From Saccoglossus kowalevskii (taxonomy: Eukaryota > Hemichordata > Enteropneusta > Harrimaniidae): a stretch of DNA of 16,605 nucleotides. Below the pieces are notes generated by a model. It worked only from the letters and a program-made list of their open reading frames with translations, was not told the DNA's origin and did no database searches. The DNA is taken from the NCBI RefSeq assembly GCF_000003605.2, contig NW_003140823.1:134241-150845 (forward strand). The letters run 5' to 3'. A program made the position numbers and the translations under genes. Positions 1 through 9,849 of the stretch are shown here, piece by piece (positions within the stretch are counted from its first letter, which is position 1; each line of letters starts with the position of its first letter).

Positions 1-108
1 AATCTACAATTTGTTTTTTGTCAAGAACAGGTTTTTACCACACATGTGAATGCCTTAGTGGCACTGTGTATAATATGAACTTTGAATGAACTTTTAATTT
101 TGAATGTG

Positions 109-475
109 ATTAGCTGATTTTTACATATATTTTAGATTGTTAGATTGATTTTAGAATTGAACTTATTGTGTGTACAATTGAAACTGTTGGATTGAATGTG
201 ATTGGCTGATTGTGTGTACAATTTGAACTGTTGGATTGAATGTGATTGGCTGATTGTGTGTACAATTGGAACTGTTGGATTGAATGTGATTGGCTGATTG
301 TGTGTACAATTGGAACTGTTGGATTGAATGTGATTGGCTGATTGTGTGTACAATTTGAACTGTTAGATTGAATGTGATTGGCTGATTGTGTGTACAATTT
401 GAACTGCTAGATAGAATGTAATTGGCTGATTGTGTGTACAATTTGAACTGCTAAATTGAATATGATTGGCTGATC
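109..475. repeat. 44-bp minisatellite, about 8 copies
   Basis: The core ATTGGCTG recurs at 201, 245, 289, 333, 377, 421 and 465, exactly 44 bases apart, with a diverged first copy at 109 (ATTAGCTG). Each unit runs roughly GATTGAATGT, GATTGGCTGA, TTGTGTGTAC, AATTGGAACT, GTTG. The minus strand of each unit carries a CCAAT-box-like AGCCAATCA. The unit has no stop codon on the minus strand in any register, and 44 is not a multiple of 3, so three overlapping minus-strand frames stay open. These are artefacts of the repeat and I do not call them genes. Confidence 0.95.
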
Positions 476-2700
476 TTAAATATGAGCTATTTTGATTTGC
501 TGACGAAGCACCAGATTGTGTTAGTCTTTGTAAATATTTACACTTAACACTGCTTTTAAAAAGATAATTGTGATTCCTTTACTACTCTTTTCCTTATCTG
601 TATTATCTCTCATAATATGAGTGAACTTGTGATATTGAATTTATTGAATGAGTAGTAAATTTCATATAGAAACTACTACATGAGTTTAATAAATCCGCTA
701 TCACACATTCCCATATTTAAGATCTTATTTATCCCATGTATCTGTTTCACAGCTTTTTGTTGTCATAGATACATTGAAATCATAAACTATACATGCACAC
801 ATCTTAGAGTGCTCTGCATTCATTTGCATATAAGGAACGATGTTCCTTGAATAGTTTTATAAAATCGATAATTTATTGCCATCACTAGACATTTTTAAAG
901 AGATGATGTTTTTCAGAATATTCAAGATTTGGTAATATTTTTAAAGTAATTCTGTCAGCAACTTTTTCACATGTTTTATGAGAATTTGCAACCGATACAT
1001 CAGGGTAACAAACTCCTTGCGTCGTTATTTTAAAATACTAATGGCAATTCTTCAACTGATCCATGTTTTAGCATCATTAAAGATGATGTCACAATTTTGA
1101 ATTTTGTGTATCACCCAATCAGATAAGTAGCCCGTTGGATATCTGGGATGGGATATCAAAAATATTGAATGGGCTATAACACAACAGCATGATATAGTTT
1201 GACTAAAATCAGATTTAGGAAATGTTGAAATGTTGTGAAGAAAGATGAAATTTAAGAAATTCTCTAATGAAAACATTAAATGATGTTGAGTACCGGTATA
1301 TGTTAACTAATTCAATGAAGACGTTGAGTAAATGTTCTCTGGTCTAATGAAGACATGGAATGCTCATCCACACATTATGCACAAATAAAACCATTGCATT
1401 TATTAAAGCAGGAGTTGTCACCTACGCATGCGTCAGATGGCCATAGGGTGTCATTGTTTACAAACAAGCGTCTACCCATGAGCCTTTGCATTTTTAACAC
1501 ATGTTATCGTACCTTGGGACTCTATTCCCGCGCATGCACAGGTGATGACCCTCTCGCTTTAACTATTTGAACACCAAAATCAACCTTTTTCACCAGATTT
1601 CCTCCCCACAAAATGATTTAAAAATTATTAGGACCTGTAATCAATATGGAATTGTGTTCATTTGGTCCAAAAATTAAAAATAAATTATAGAAAAATATTG
1701 AAAACTTGGTCACATGTTGCGCTGTAATTTTAGTGAGAATAATTATAGCATTCAAGGAGTATGCACTTGGTACATTATAGAGGCTGAAGTTAGCGAAGAA
1801 CTATTTTTAACTTTCTATAAATATATTTATCAAATGAGTATACTTTTCATCAATTTTCGGTGACAGTTTGAAACTTTTTAATGTACTTGTTACCTTGGTT
1901 ATTGTACAATCAACCCACACTTGTTGTGGTCTTTATTGTATTAATGCACAGACAGTGTGATAGATATAACTTTTATTGACTTCTATGTATGAAGCACACA
2001 ATGGAAGTCTTTGTCGTACCCCAGTCTGTTTGTCTGTCTGTATTTGTATTTGTGATTTCATTTAAAGCTAATCACTTGCTTTGACAGTTTCAATTAGCCA
2101 AAGCCTTTATGATGCTTACATGGGTCAGAAATAGATATTTTTCTGGTGTCCCACAGTTTCCATGCTGAATATGTTTAAATTTCACATAAACAAGCAATGT
2201 AATGTAATTTTATTAGTGTTAGAGAAAGATTTACAATGATTATGATGATGCAGTAGTAATCTATTGATATTCTAAGATGATTGACTGATACATTGTCTAC
2301 TTGTTCTCTAGTAACTAATACAACCTGAAAGTTACTATTTTTGTCTGTCCAAGCAGACTAATACTGAATGAAAATATAATCTATTTTGATTATGAAGTTC
2401 AAAAGTCAATATGTGTATAATTATGTACTTTTACTTTCAAAATAATTGTAAACAACTATGCAAAATAAATCCTAAGAAAAAGTAGAATGTATTTGTGTAT
2501 GTTCACTGTTTATTTTCTCCTGCCATTTATGCTGTATGTGCCATGTTTTGTTTCATATTATTGACTTTGTCATATTTTATGTCACCACTCCAATTACCAA
2601 CACTATTAGATTAAGTTAGATATTAGTTATTTAGACAAAGTAGGTTTTTACTTCTGCCAAAAACTTATTACTAACAAATTTTGATCAAAATTCTTTATTA
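476..2700. other. AT-rich stretch with no recognisable gene
   Basis: About 2.2 kb of AT-rich DNA with short frames only. I saw no coherent exon chain, no conserved domain and no tRNA. A slightly GC-richer patch near 1420-1560 has NRF1-like half sites (TACGCATGCGTCA at about 1423 and CCGCGCATGCAC at about 1529). Its 71-codon frame has no recognisable protein features. A CTGT-rich run lies near 2025-2042. Confidence 0.5.
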
Positions 2701-2719
2701 AAGGGCGGCAGTTGTTGTG

Positions 2720-2835
2720 CCAAGTTCTGTTTGATATGGGACTCATAGCGACGTATACAACGCGTGTAAAATACATTGTTTATTTACATGAAATTCGAAC
2801 ACGCACTGCGCGACGACCACCGCGCTTTAAATAAC
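2720..2835. promoter_or_regulatory. CpG-bearing patch, possible promoter
   Basis: This short stretch has many CpG dinucleotides (GCGACG, ACGCGTG, CACGCACTGCGCGACGACC, CCGCGC) in otherwise CpG-poor, AT-rich DNA, just upstream of the open frame at 2856-3170. This is a composition signal only. No TATA box or initiator stands out, and the patch could equally be a piece of a repeat. Confidence 0.2.
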
Positions 2836-2855
2836 TTGATGAAATATGATGGTCT

Positions 2856-3170
2856 GTGAATAAAATTGTCAATGACCCAAACGAGAGTTGGTATGATATG
2901 TATAAAAAGGTGTTTGATAAACAACCCCCTGCCTGGGTAGAACGTTTTAAGAGAACAGTGCAACCAGAGTGGTTTTCAGAACATGGAAGGCTGCCATATT
3001 TTAAAGCACACTATCTGCAGAAATGTATTAATCTGCCAAGATTCATGACAAAGTGGAAAGCAATAAACACCAGCCATCTCTTGCTTGATATTGCAATCCA
3101 GTCAACTCTCACATTATACAGCAAACTAATACCTTCTGATGCACTTGGACATTTTCAAAGGGGAAACTGA
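2856..3170 (+). CDS. Unrecognised protein-like reading frame, possible exon or gene fragment
   Basis: A 104-codon open frame, unusually long for this AT-rich background. Its composition is protein-like: five Trp, many charged and aromatic residues, for example KKVFDKQPPAWVERFKRTVQ followed by PEWFSEHGRLPYFKAHYL. The frame opens with GTG; the first ATG is at 2898, which would give 90 residues ending at TGA 3168. An upstream ATG at 2839 is one base out of frame, which would fit a frameshifted start. A donor-like GTATGA lies at about 2891. No signal peptide or clear transmembrane segment is visible. I do not recognise the family. It may be an exon of an unannotated gene, a decayed retrocopy or chance. 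A CpG-bearing patch lies just upstream, and a good splice-acceptor-like site ends at 3735. Confidence 0.3.
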   Translation: MNKIVNDPNESWYDMYKKVFDKQPPAWVERFKRTVQPEWFSEHGRLPYFKAHYLQKCINLPRFMTKWKAINTSHLLLDIAIQSTLTLYSKLIPSDALGHFQRGN

Positions 3171-4093
3171 ATAGCCAGACTCGTGTATTTCTTATAATTC
3201 ATAGGCATGACCGCACAATGAAAACGAAAGTGTACAGAATGGTCACTGATAAACATAGAGGGCAGCATGCAACCAAATTGCGCATCTTTAATAGAAAAAA
3301 ATGTCTGACATGTATATTGTCTGGTTCTTTCTAGCAGGTTCGACTATGAATGCAGTAAATTAATTGTTAATTTGATAGTGTCAGAGATTAGAATATCCCT
3401 GCTATGTGCATTTCTGAATTTTTATTGCTGGTTATCTTTGAATCGAGATGTTATCTTTGAGATGAAATTGTACGTGTTATTAAAAACAAAGCTGAAAATG
3501 GCACAATACATAATAGCAGGTCATAGCATCATAGTTATTTGCGAGTGTGTCACCGCTGAATGAAACACTGCATCAAATCCTCTGAGCTCGTTGTGATGAC
3601 ACATACAGATACACTGTCAGCCGAGGGAAGCTGTGCTAATTTCTCACTATACTGTTTTGCTACATAGCTTCCCATAATTCAGTAAATTACTAGAAAAATA
3701 TCACGACGATGTGACCTTGTGTTTTGTTGTTGCAGATACTAACAACGTCACAGAACCCACATTGCTGCATGCCGCTATATTAGTATATTGATTGATATTT
3801 TATTATTAGTTATTATAATATGTCGCTTTATATTTAATTAATAATGGCTCGTTTGGGGACAGCGCTTGTCAAGATCAACAAGTACAAACTTACAAACCTT
3901 TAATGAGGGTATTTTTAGGTGGTTGGAAGGTATCAAAGGAGTCACCGGTGGTAATAAGTGCAAGTCGGACTCAGGTAAAACCTCATACTTGGTATTTCCA
4001 TTAGAAGAGTGCATTTGATTGTGGGAAAATCAATGTTTATCAACACAAATGTCGAACATGCGCAGCATGAAGCCCACCTCCCTTTAAAAACTA
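3171..4093. other. Intergenic; isolated splice-acceptor-like site and micro-ORF
   Basis: I see no convincing gene. A pyrimidine/G-rich tract ending TTGTTGTTGCAG at 3735 resembles a 3' splice site, and the following bases stay open for about 17 codons in one frame. A 19-codon ATG frame lies at 3844-3903 after an AT-rich stretch. Neither connects to a recognisable partner exon. Confidence 0.4.
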
Positions 4094-4213
4094 TGTTGGT
4101 AGGGCTCTCATCTACGTTGGGAATTACCAGGTTTGAGAAGATATATTGATTATACATGGATGGAAATTAACCTAATTTATGTGTACATTTTGATATAATG
4201 CCTCATCAGTGTC
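4094..4213. repeat. Direct duplication, copy A (120 bp)
   Basis: This copy begins TGTTGGTAGGGCTCTCATCT and ends CATCAGTGTC. It aligns without gaps to 4493-4612, offset 399, with four mismatches by eye (about 97 percent). Weaker similarity with deletions continues downstream, including AATAAA-like stretches and TTAAACAAA, to about 4310. The close identity suggests a recent segmental or transposon-related duplication. Confidence 0.9.
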
Positions 4214-4492
4214 TGATGAAATTTACAACTAATTTAAATAAATAGCGAGGTTCAATAAACTGATGAACACATAAATTCCAACCTTTTAAACAAATTTCAG
4301 TCATGTCTCAATTTTCAGATTGTTATTGTAAGCACGAATTGCGAATTTGAGTGATCAACAAAATACGGTAAAATTAGGTTATCATCAAAATGTCATAACT
4401 GGATTCTGTAGTATATAAAAATCATTATAAGTTGTTGTGGCCTTGTCACCAACCCATATCTCCACGGGAAGCAGAAGAGCTTTAACATATTG

Positions 4493-4612
4493 TGTTGGTA
4501 GGGCTCGCATCTACGTTGGGAATTACTAGGTTTGAGAAGATATATTGATTATACATGGATGGAAATTAACCTAATTTATGTGTACATTTTGATATAATAC
4601 GTCATCAGTGTC
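4493..4612. repeat. Direct duplication, copy B (120 bp)
   Basis: Second copy of the 120-bp unit (see 4094-4213), starting TGTTGGTAGGGCTCGCATCT. The flanking downstream sequence to about 4670 is a shortened, diverged version of that after copy A. The left end of the TTAA-flanked foldback element begins about 180 bases further on. Confidence 0.9.
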
Positions 4613-4790
4613 CCATGATTAGCTAGGGTCAATAAATGAATTCCAACTTCTTAAACAAAGGTCATATCTCAATCGATTGTGGTTGTATGCCTGAATTACA
4701 AACATTAGGTGTAAGGTTATGTAGAATGGAAATACTAAAAATCGGCTTGCAGCTGACAGGATTTTGTACCATGTTGCAATGGTATGTTAA

Positions 4791-5636
4791 AGTGAAAGTC
4801 AAGACTAACAACATAATACTCCTTGATGGAAGAGCTCGGCAAATGTAAGAACATGCAATTTACAGTTTTTTATATCACTTCTCATTCTCTAGATATTCAA
4901 TTTTTCATCAATTTATATAGACCGCCATCTTGATTCTTCAGCAAAGGATTATGGGTAAAGTATGACATCATAGAGTCTGTTGTCAGAAATTGAGAAAATG
5001 ATTTCATCTATAACTTCAAAAGTTGAACTTCATATTGGCTGAAAGTTTAGAATAGGATAGCATACATGTACTGGTGCCAAATGTACTTGTGAAATAGTTG
5101 TCATGGAAACAGAACTAAAAATATTTATTTTTATGTTTTTCTACCAAATGCTCAAATTTCCTTATATTGTATACAATTTACCGATGTGAGTAGGTTATAT
5201 AGGTGATATATTACTTGTTGACCATAAAAAGTGGACAAAAAAGTGTCATTCTATATTTCACAACGAAAATAACGATTTTTATTTTTTAACGTTTTTGGCA
5301 ATATCTTCAGTTTATGTGTATTTGTAACATTCTAATTTACATTACTAAAATCATATACAAGAGTAATGTGCATAACGAAAATTTGAACTAATTCACATCA
5401 GTATTTCCCATGTTATAGATGAAATCATTTTCTCAATTTCTGACAACAGACTCTATGATGTCATACTTTACCCATAATCCTTTGCTTGAGAATCAAGATG
5501 GCTGACTGCATAATACTGATGAAATGTTGAATATCTAGAGAATGAAAAGTGATTTAAAAAAACTGTAAATTGTATTCTCCTACATTTGTGGAGCTTTTTC
5601 TTGAGGGTCATTTTGTTGTTTGGCTTGACTTCCCCT
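4791..5636. mobile_element. Non-autonomous foldback/MITE-like element with long TIRs, TTAA-flanked
   Basis: The left arm (4791-5014, 224 bases) is repeated as its reverse complement at 5412-5636 (225 bases), around a 397-base centre. The outer ends read AGTGAAAGTCAAG and, on the other strand, AGGGGAAGTCAAG. Both ends abut TTAA (4787-4790 and 5637-5640), which fits a TTAA target-site duplication as in piggyBac-type elements. The TTAA could instead be part of the inverted repeat. The inner 74 bases of the arms (4941-5014 and 5412-5485) match perfectly, while the outer parts differ at many positions. No transposase frame is present. The 64-codon minus-strand frame across the right arm looks like repeat sequence, not a gene. 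Confidence 0.8.
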
Positions 5637-5640
5637 TTAA

Positions 5641-6567
5641 CACTAGGAATATACCAATTCATGTAAAAATAATTGTAAAGACATATCTACAATACATCTC
5701 TTGCATATATGGATATTTGATGACTTTCACATGAACAGCTTATACTTTATTCACATCTACTTATGTATGCCATGTCACTTATCTACCTATGTTTCATCCT
5801 GTTTTGCTTTTTATTTTGTTTTTTACGATTTATGTTCTTCCATTGGTATCACTCTAATCTGAGTTTATGTAATACGTCCAATACTTAGTTGACCGTAGTC
5901 CATTACTCACACGCATTGCAGCCAAATATAGTTTTGATAAAATGAAACAAAATTGTCACGAGTGCAAAGAACCTGAAAATAAAAGCCAGATTTTAAAAAC
6001 TTGTATATGAATATATATGTAACATATGCTAAATATTGTGTACGCTGAAACCATTTGCATGCGTACAATTAAATACGGTATATTGTCAAAATTCAGAAAG
6101 GGATACTGGGGAAGACATGAAGAGTGCTAAAGATGCAATATTTATTTTAGCCACCACCTCTGAAATTTGTTTTAGTACTTACTTTATCGTGCCTATATAT
6201 TTACTATGCAAAAGAACAATGAATGATACTAGGACTCCATTTGAACCTGAATATGAAGGGGATTATTCAAAAGACCAGATGCTAACTGGTACATCAACAA
6301 GTTTCAGAATCGGATATTGTACCAGAGTTTATCAAACAATTGCAGAAAGAAAAAAAAAGTCATGCATGGCACAGTCCCCATTAGTTATCAAATTTCGGAT
6401 ATGTATATTTTTGTTTATAGTAATATAGTTTGAACATATAAAACATGTCAGAGTTATGGATCAAGAAGCTGTAGTTTGATTATGATAATTTTTTAATGGC
6501 ATCTATATCCTCAAATACATATACATGTATCGTCAAACGAGAGAAATTGTCCATGTTGAAAAATATT
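5641..6567. other. Intergenic, no supported gene
   Basis: AT-rich sequence. A frame open from 6036 to 6428 begins at TTG rather than ATG and has no recognisable domain, signal peptide or intron context, so I do not call it a gene. No RNA gene is visible. Confidence 0.4.
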
Positions 6568-6880
6568 GCTCTAGAACATAATTAATTAAAACAAAATGGC
6601 CATCGGTCGGCCATTTTGAATCAGATAGTCAAACCAATGAATCTATGACATGATGTATAATGAATATATACAATTTGAAGATAATCAGTCAAAGCATGTT
6701 GGATATGTGGCTCTAGAACCACATTAATTAAAACAAAATGGCCGCCAATCGACCATTTTGATTGCGAAAACAAAAATTGAAAATTGAAAAACAAAATCAC
6801 GTGCCTCAGGGACCCATAATTTCTAATATATGTACCAAGTTTGAATAAAATCCATCTGCAATCGGCCATCTTGAATCAGT
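6568..6880. repeat. Roughly 142-bp tandem repeat family, locus 1 (about 2.5 units)
   Basis: The motif GCTCTAGAAC at 6568 recurs at 6710, 142 bases later. Each is followed by ATTAATTAAAACAAAATGGCC and a CGRCCATTTTGA core. The core starts at 6608 and 6750, with a diverged CGGCCATCTTGAATCAG at 6863. The first unit contains a perfect 10-bp inverted repeat, CAAAATGGCC (6592-6601) and GGCCATTTTG (6609-6618), around a 7-base loop. A related array lies at 14551-14840. The minus-strand frame across this block is a repeat artefact. Confidence 0.75.
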
Positions 6881-7448
6881 GTAAATAAAGTTAAAACTCT
6901 TCTTTCAACACTTGACTCACTTTTTAAAAATTGTTTCGAAAACCATCATACTGCTTTCAACTGAAAATGTTTCCAACAGACCGTGCTACAACTTCGTTAT
7001 ACTTCCGCAGTGCATTCTTCATGATCTCTGCCATTCGAGATTCCGGATTCTACCGCGATTACCATGCAGCATTGATTGGTTGATTGGCAACATTTGTCGG
7101 TCAACTATTGCTTCACAAACACCACGGCGGATAAATGTTTTTGTTGAAGCAATAGAATTATCAATTTTTTCTCATATTTCATATCAAATCAAAGAAGTAT
7201 TCTAAGTAAGAAGTATGTATGGCATCATGACTGAATGTCACGTGGTAACTTTGATGTTCGTTTACAGGTGAAATCGATTCATTAAATGTAAAATGGTGAT
7301 GGTACGAATAATAAATTGATTTTTAAGGGGGTTGTTTTTCGCTGTAAAAAATATTGTGAAACTAAGCATATTCATGACTGCAACATTTCAGAGGTTTTAT
7401 TTATTTTTCACACGCCTGTGAACAGCATTGCCGTTTACTTGGTGTGAA

Positions 7449-7495
7449 TGACGTCATATCAGCTTTTACGCGTGCGCCGACGTTACCATTGGTCT
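7449..7495. promoter_or_regulatory. CRE plus NRF1-like and inverted CCAAT cluster
   Basis: A full palindromic CRE (TGACGTCA, 7449-7456) is followed by ACGCGTGCGCCGACG, which resembles an NRF1 site, and then ACCATTGGT, which contains an inverted CCAAT-like ATTGG. Three promoter-type motifs in under 50 bases in AT-rich DNA suggest a promoter or enhancer. No gene start is recognisable next to it, so this is inference. Confidence 0.25.
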
Positions 7496-7807
7496 AAAAC
7501 TTTCTGCTCACCAAAGTATCCTACATTATTTAGGCCATTGTTTGTTTTAAATAAATGCGTTTAGCGCTTCTATTAACTAAACAATTTTGCAGTGGATCCT
7601 TTTACAAAATGTTTGTTTCATTCATTATATATTTATAAAAATTGACCGCGGCAAGGTCAAGGTCGATCTACGGATTTATAAACCTGAAAATAGCATTGTT
7701 ATCTGATGTGAAGCATAAGATAATAGGTTTATCCAGTTTTTTCCATCATCTTGGCTCGCAGCTTTCAGACAAAAACAGCTAACACAAGAAATGTTACTTG
7801 TGCTCAC

Positions 7808-7880
7808 CGTTCCTCATCACAATTCGAAAAGAGTCCCGGAGGAGCTCTTCTGGCTGCATACCAATATTATCGATGGTCAT
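7808..7880 (-). other. Exon-like segment on the minus strand, unassigned
   Basis: Read on the minus strand, an ATG at 7880 opens 24 codons (MTIDNIGMQPEELLRD, then SFRIVMRN). It ends one base into a codon at a good donor GTGAGC (intron side 7807-7802). Local GC is higher than around it. No acceptor-linked partner exon was found, so this may be chance or a relic. Confidence 0.15.
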
Positions 7881-9235
7881 AACATTATTTTAAGGGGGCT
7901 TGAGAATAAACTGTCATAAGCCCATAATTAGCTTTATTTTCTTCTTGAGAACTTTCCTGTTACAATGGTTTACTTTCTGGAAATGCAGGAAGTGTAGCTG
8001 TACCACGCACCTTTGCATACATCTGTAACTGTTGAACTACTTTTGCTTAGATTTCCAGAATTACACAAACTCCTGTTACAGAGCGTCCTGCCCCATTTGC
8101 ATAAATGATCGCTCCTTTTTGTCAATTTTAATACCCGCATATTATTATGGAAAGTGTTTTTGAGTCATAGTTAACTATGTTTTGTGTCTAACGGTAACAG
8201 AATTACTGACTTTCGAGTCAATTCAATCCGTGGCCTTTACACAATTTATAGTAGACATGCACATTATATATTAAAGCCGGTTTACTGATTTCGCCATTAA
8301 TATTCTATTTTATTGAAAACATATCTAAAAACAATCAAGAGACTGTATGAAAGTCTAAAATCGTAGGAAATATTCAGGCATTAGTAGAAAACACTAACGG
8401 TACGAACAAGTTGAGGTTTGGAGATTTTGAATTGATGCGTCCCATATATGCGTTTTTAAAAGGCACTTATTTTATCCGTCATCTGACACCACAAAACATA
8501 TTAGAAATCATATCATTTTAACAATCAAAATAAGCGTGACTTCACACCGTATGACCTAACAAACCACAATCGGCATATGTACTGCTAGAATTTACATTTA
8601 CTTGGACACCAATGAATACAACGCTTTAAATATTATATTATTATATTATATGATTGAACACCATTACCGTTTTCCCTATTACAATTCCAATGAACGAATT
8701 AATTTACATACGTGGGCAATGCTCTCTTCTCTCATGTGAAATAACATGTTATCTGTTCAAGTCGTATATGTGAATTCAAACAGCGGGTCGCTTTAGTTCA
8801 AACGATAAGACTACTAGCACCACAACAGCTGTTGCATTATTATTCGCGATTTATACAGAAAACTAGCCCCTCTTGCAAGATTGGTTAAAATAACCTATTC
8901 CTCATCAAGAAAGTTTGAGGAAAATGACTATTCAAGACATGTCGTATTCGTAACCAAGTAACCGAATGAGTCAAAGTATTCAAACTGAGGTGACACCAAT
9001 GTCTAAACATACCAGTCACACATATTATGTGTTATATTGTATATTAATTTCGATATGATCAGTATATACCTACACCTTAGGCCATTTCACTATTTGGAGG
9101 TGAATATCTATCTTAATTAACATGTATCGATAGTTATATACCGGGTAAAAATGTTAGAATGGAAATTGTTTGCCTTGCATACCATTCAGGTAATTGTACG
9201 TGATATTCCGAACTGAAGTCACCCGCGGCAAATGG

Positions 9236-9283
9236 ATTGGTCCATTTTCTAACTATAAAATGGGTTCATATCAGACAACGTCA
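9236..9283 (+). promoter_or_regulatory. TATA promoter of the subtilase-like gene
   Basis: An inverted CCAAT box (ATTGG, 9236-9240) stands 13 bases before a consensus TATA box (TATAAAA, 9254-9260). A TCATTAT start-like site follows at 9281, with A at 9283, which is 29 bases from the TATA start. This is the expected animal core-promoter spacing. It lies about 425 bases before the ATG, a gap explained if a short non-coding exon is spliced on. Confidence 0.5.
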
Positions 9284-9306
9284 TTATTTGTCTTGGAACA
9301 AGACAG
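9283..9306 (+). other. Putative non-coding first exon (5' UTR)
   Basis: From the predicted start to 9306 the sequence ends in CAG followed by GTACGT, a near-perfect 5' splice site. A matching acceptor, GTATACGTAG, ends at 9698, nine bases before the ATG, with TTCTAATTTT as a possible branch point near 9662. The spliced leader would be only about 33 bases. Confidence 0.4.
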
Positions 9307-9707
9307 GTACGTATCATTTTAACTATGTCCGCTATTCAGCTATTCCACACGTTTCCTTTTAAAACAACATAAAGTTTTGAGAGTCAATCCATCTTGTAGA
9401 GAGATTACCAACAATCGTATTCTCAGATTTCAATAATATATACCATGTTAACCAAAAATATTCTGAGCACATGCATCATATCAAGTGACCAAAGTTTCAA
9501 ATTGATTTTAGCAGTATATAGACATTTACCTTTTTCTTGAAAACTACCTGTTAGCGGACCTCTATCAGATGTGTTTATTCCGTGACGATCTCATTTTTGG
9601 TGAAATAATGTCATATTCAAGTTAGATTAATAAGTTAAAATAGATTCCATATTGACACCACTTCTAATTTTCACATATACCGCGTCTTGTATACGTAGAA
9701 TATCACG

Positions 9708-9849
9708 ATGAAGTTTGTCATCCTAGCGACTATTGTAGCCATTGCAGCTGCTTACCATGGACCGGAAGTTCCCATTCATCTAGACAGGATAGATAAACAG
9801 GCCGAAAACTGTCCATGGAACCCCCAACTAGCTTCATATAATCCAAAAG
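9708..9849 (+). CDS. Exon 1: signal peptide and start of the subtilase domain (residues 1-47)
   Basis: The ATG opens a hydrophobic leader (MKFVILATIVAIAAA) with likely cleavage before Tyr16. HLDRIDKQ at 24-31 is the beginning of the mature-enzyme region, and Cys35 follows. The exon ends in phase 1 before GTAAGG, a strong donor. No propeptide-coding segment lies between leader and domain. Confidence 0.9.

Larger units (their letters stand above)
6881..9230. other. Intergenic, only weak islands
   Basis: About 2.3 kb without a supported gene. A frame at 6912-7205 starts at TTG and has no recognisable domain. Weak islands are a CRE-containing patch (7449-7495), a minus-strand exon-like segment (7808-7880) and an octamer ATTTGCAT at 8095-8102. 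A small TATTATATTATA repeat lies near 8635-8650. Confidence 0.4.

Noticed and set aside
132-441. Three overlapping minus-strand frames (TQSANHIQSN-type repeats)
   Set aside because: They are translations of the 44-bp minisatellite. The unit simply lacks minus-strand stops, so all frames are open.
1355-1570. 71-codon plus-strand frame
   Set aside because: No protein-like features; its composition reflects a local CpG patch.
3335-3346. GGTTCGACTATG, a tRNA/SINE B-box-like string
   Set aside because: No matching A box and no cloverleaf arms upstream.
6036-6428. 130-codon plus-strand frame
   Set aside because: It begins at TTG and has no recognisable domain, plausible start context or splice partners.
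6621-6869. 82-codon minus-strand frame
   Set aside because: It lies entirely within the 142-bp repeat family.
6912-7205. 97-codon plus-strand frame
   Set aside because: TTG start and no recognisable motif; probably chance.
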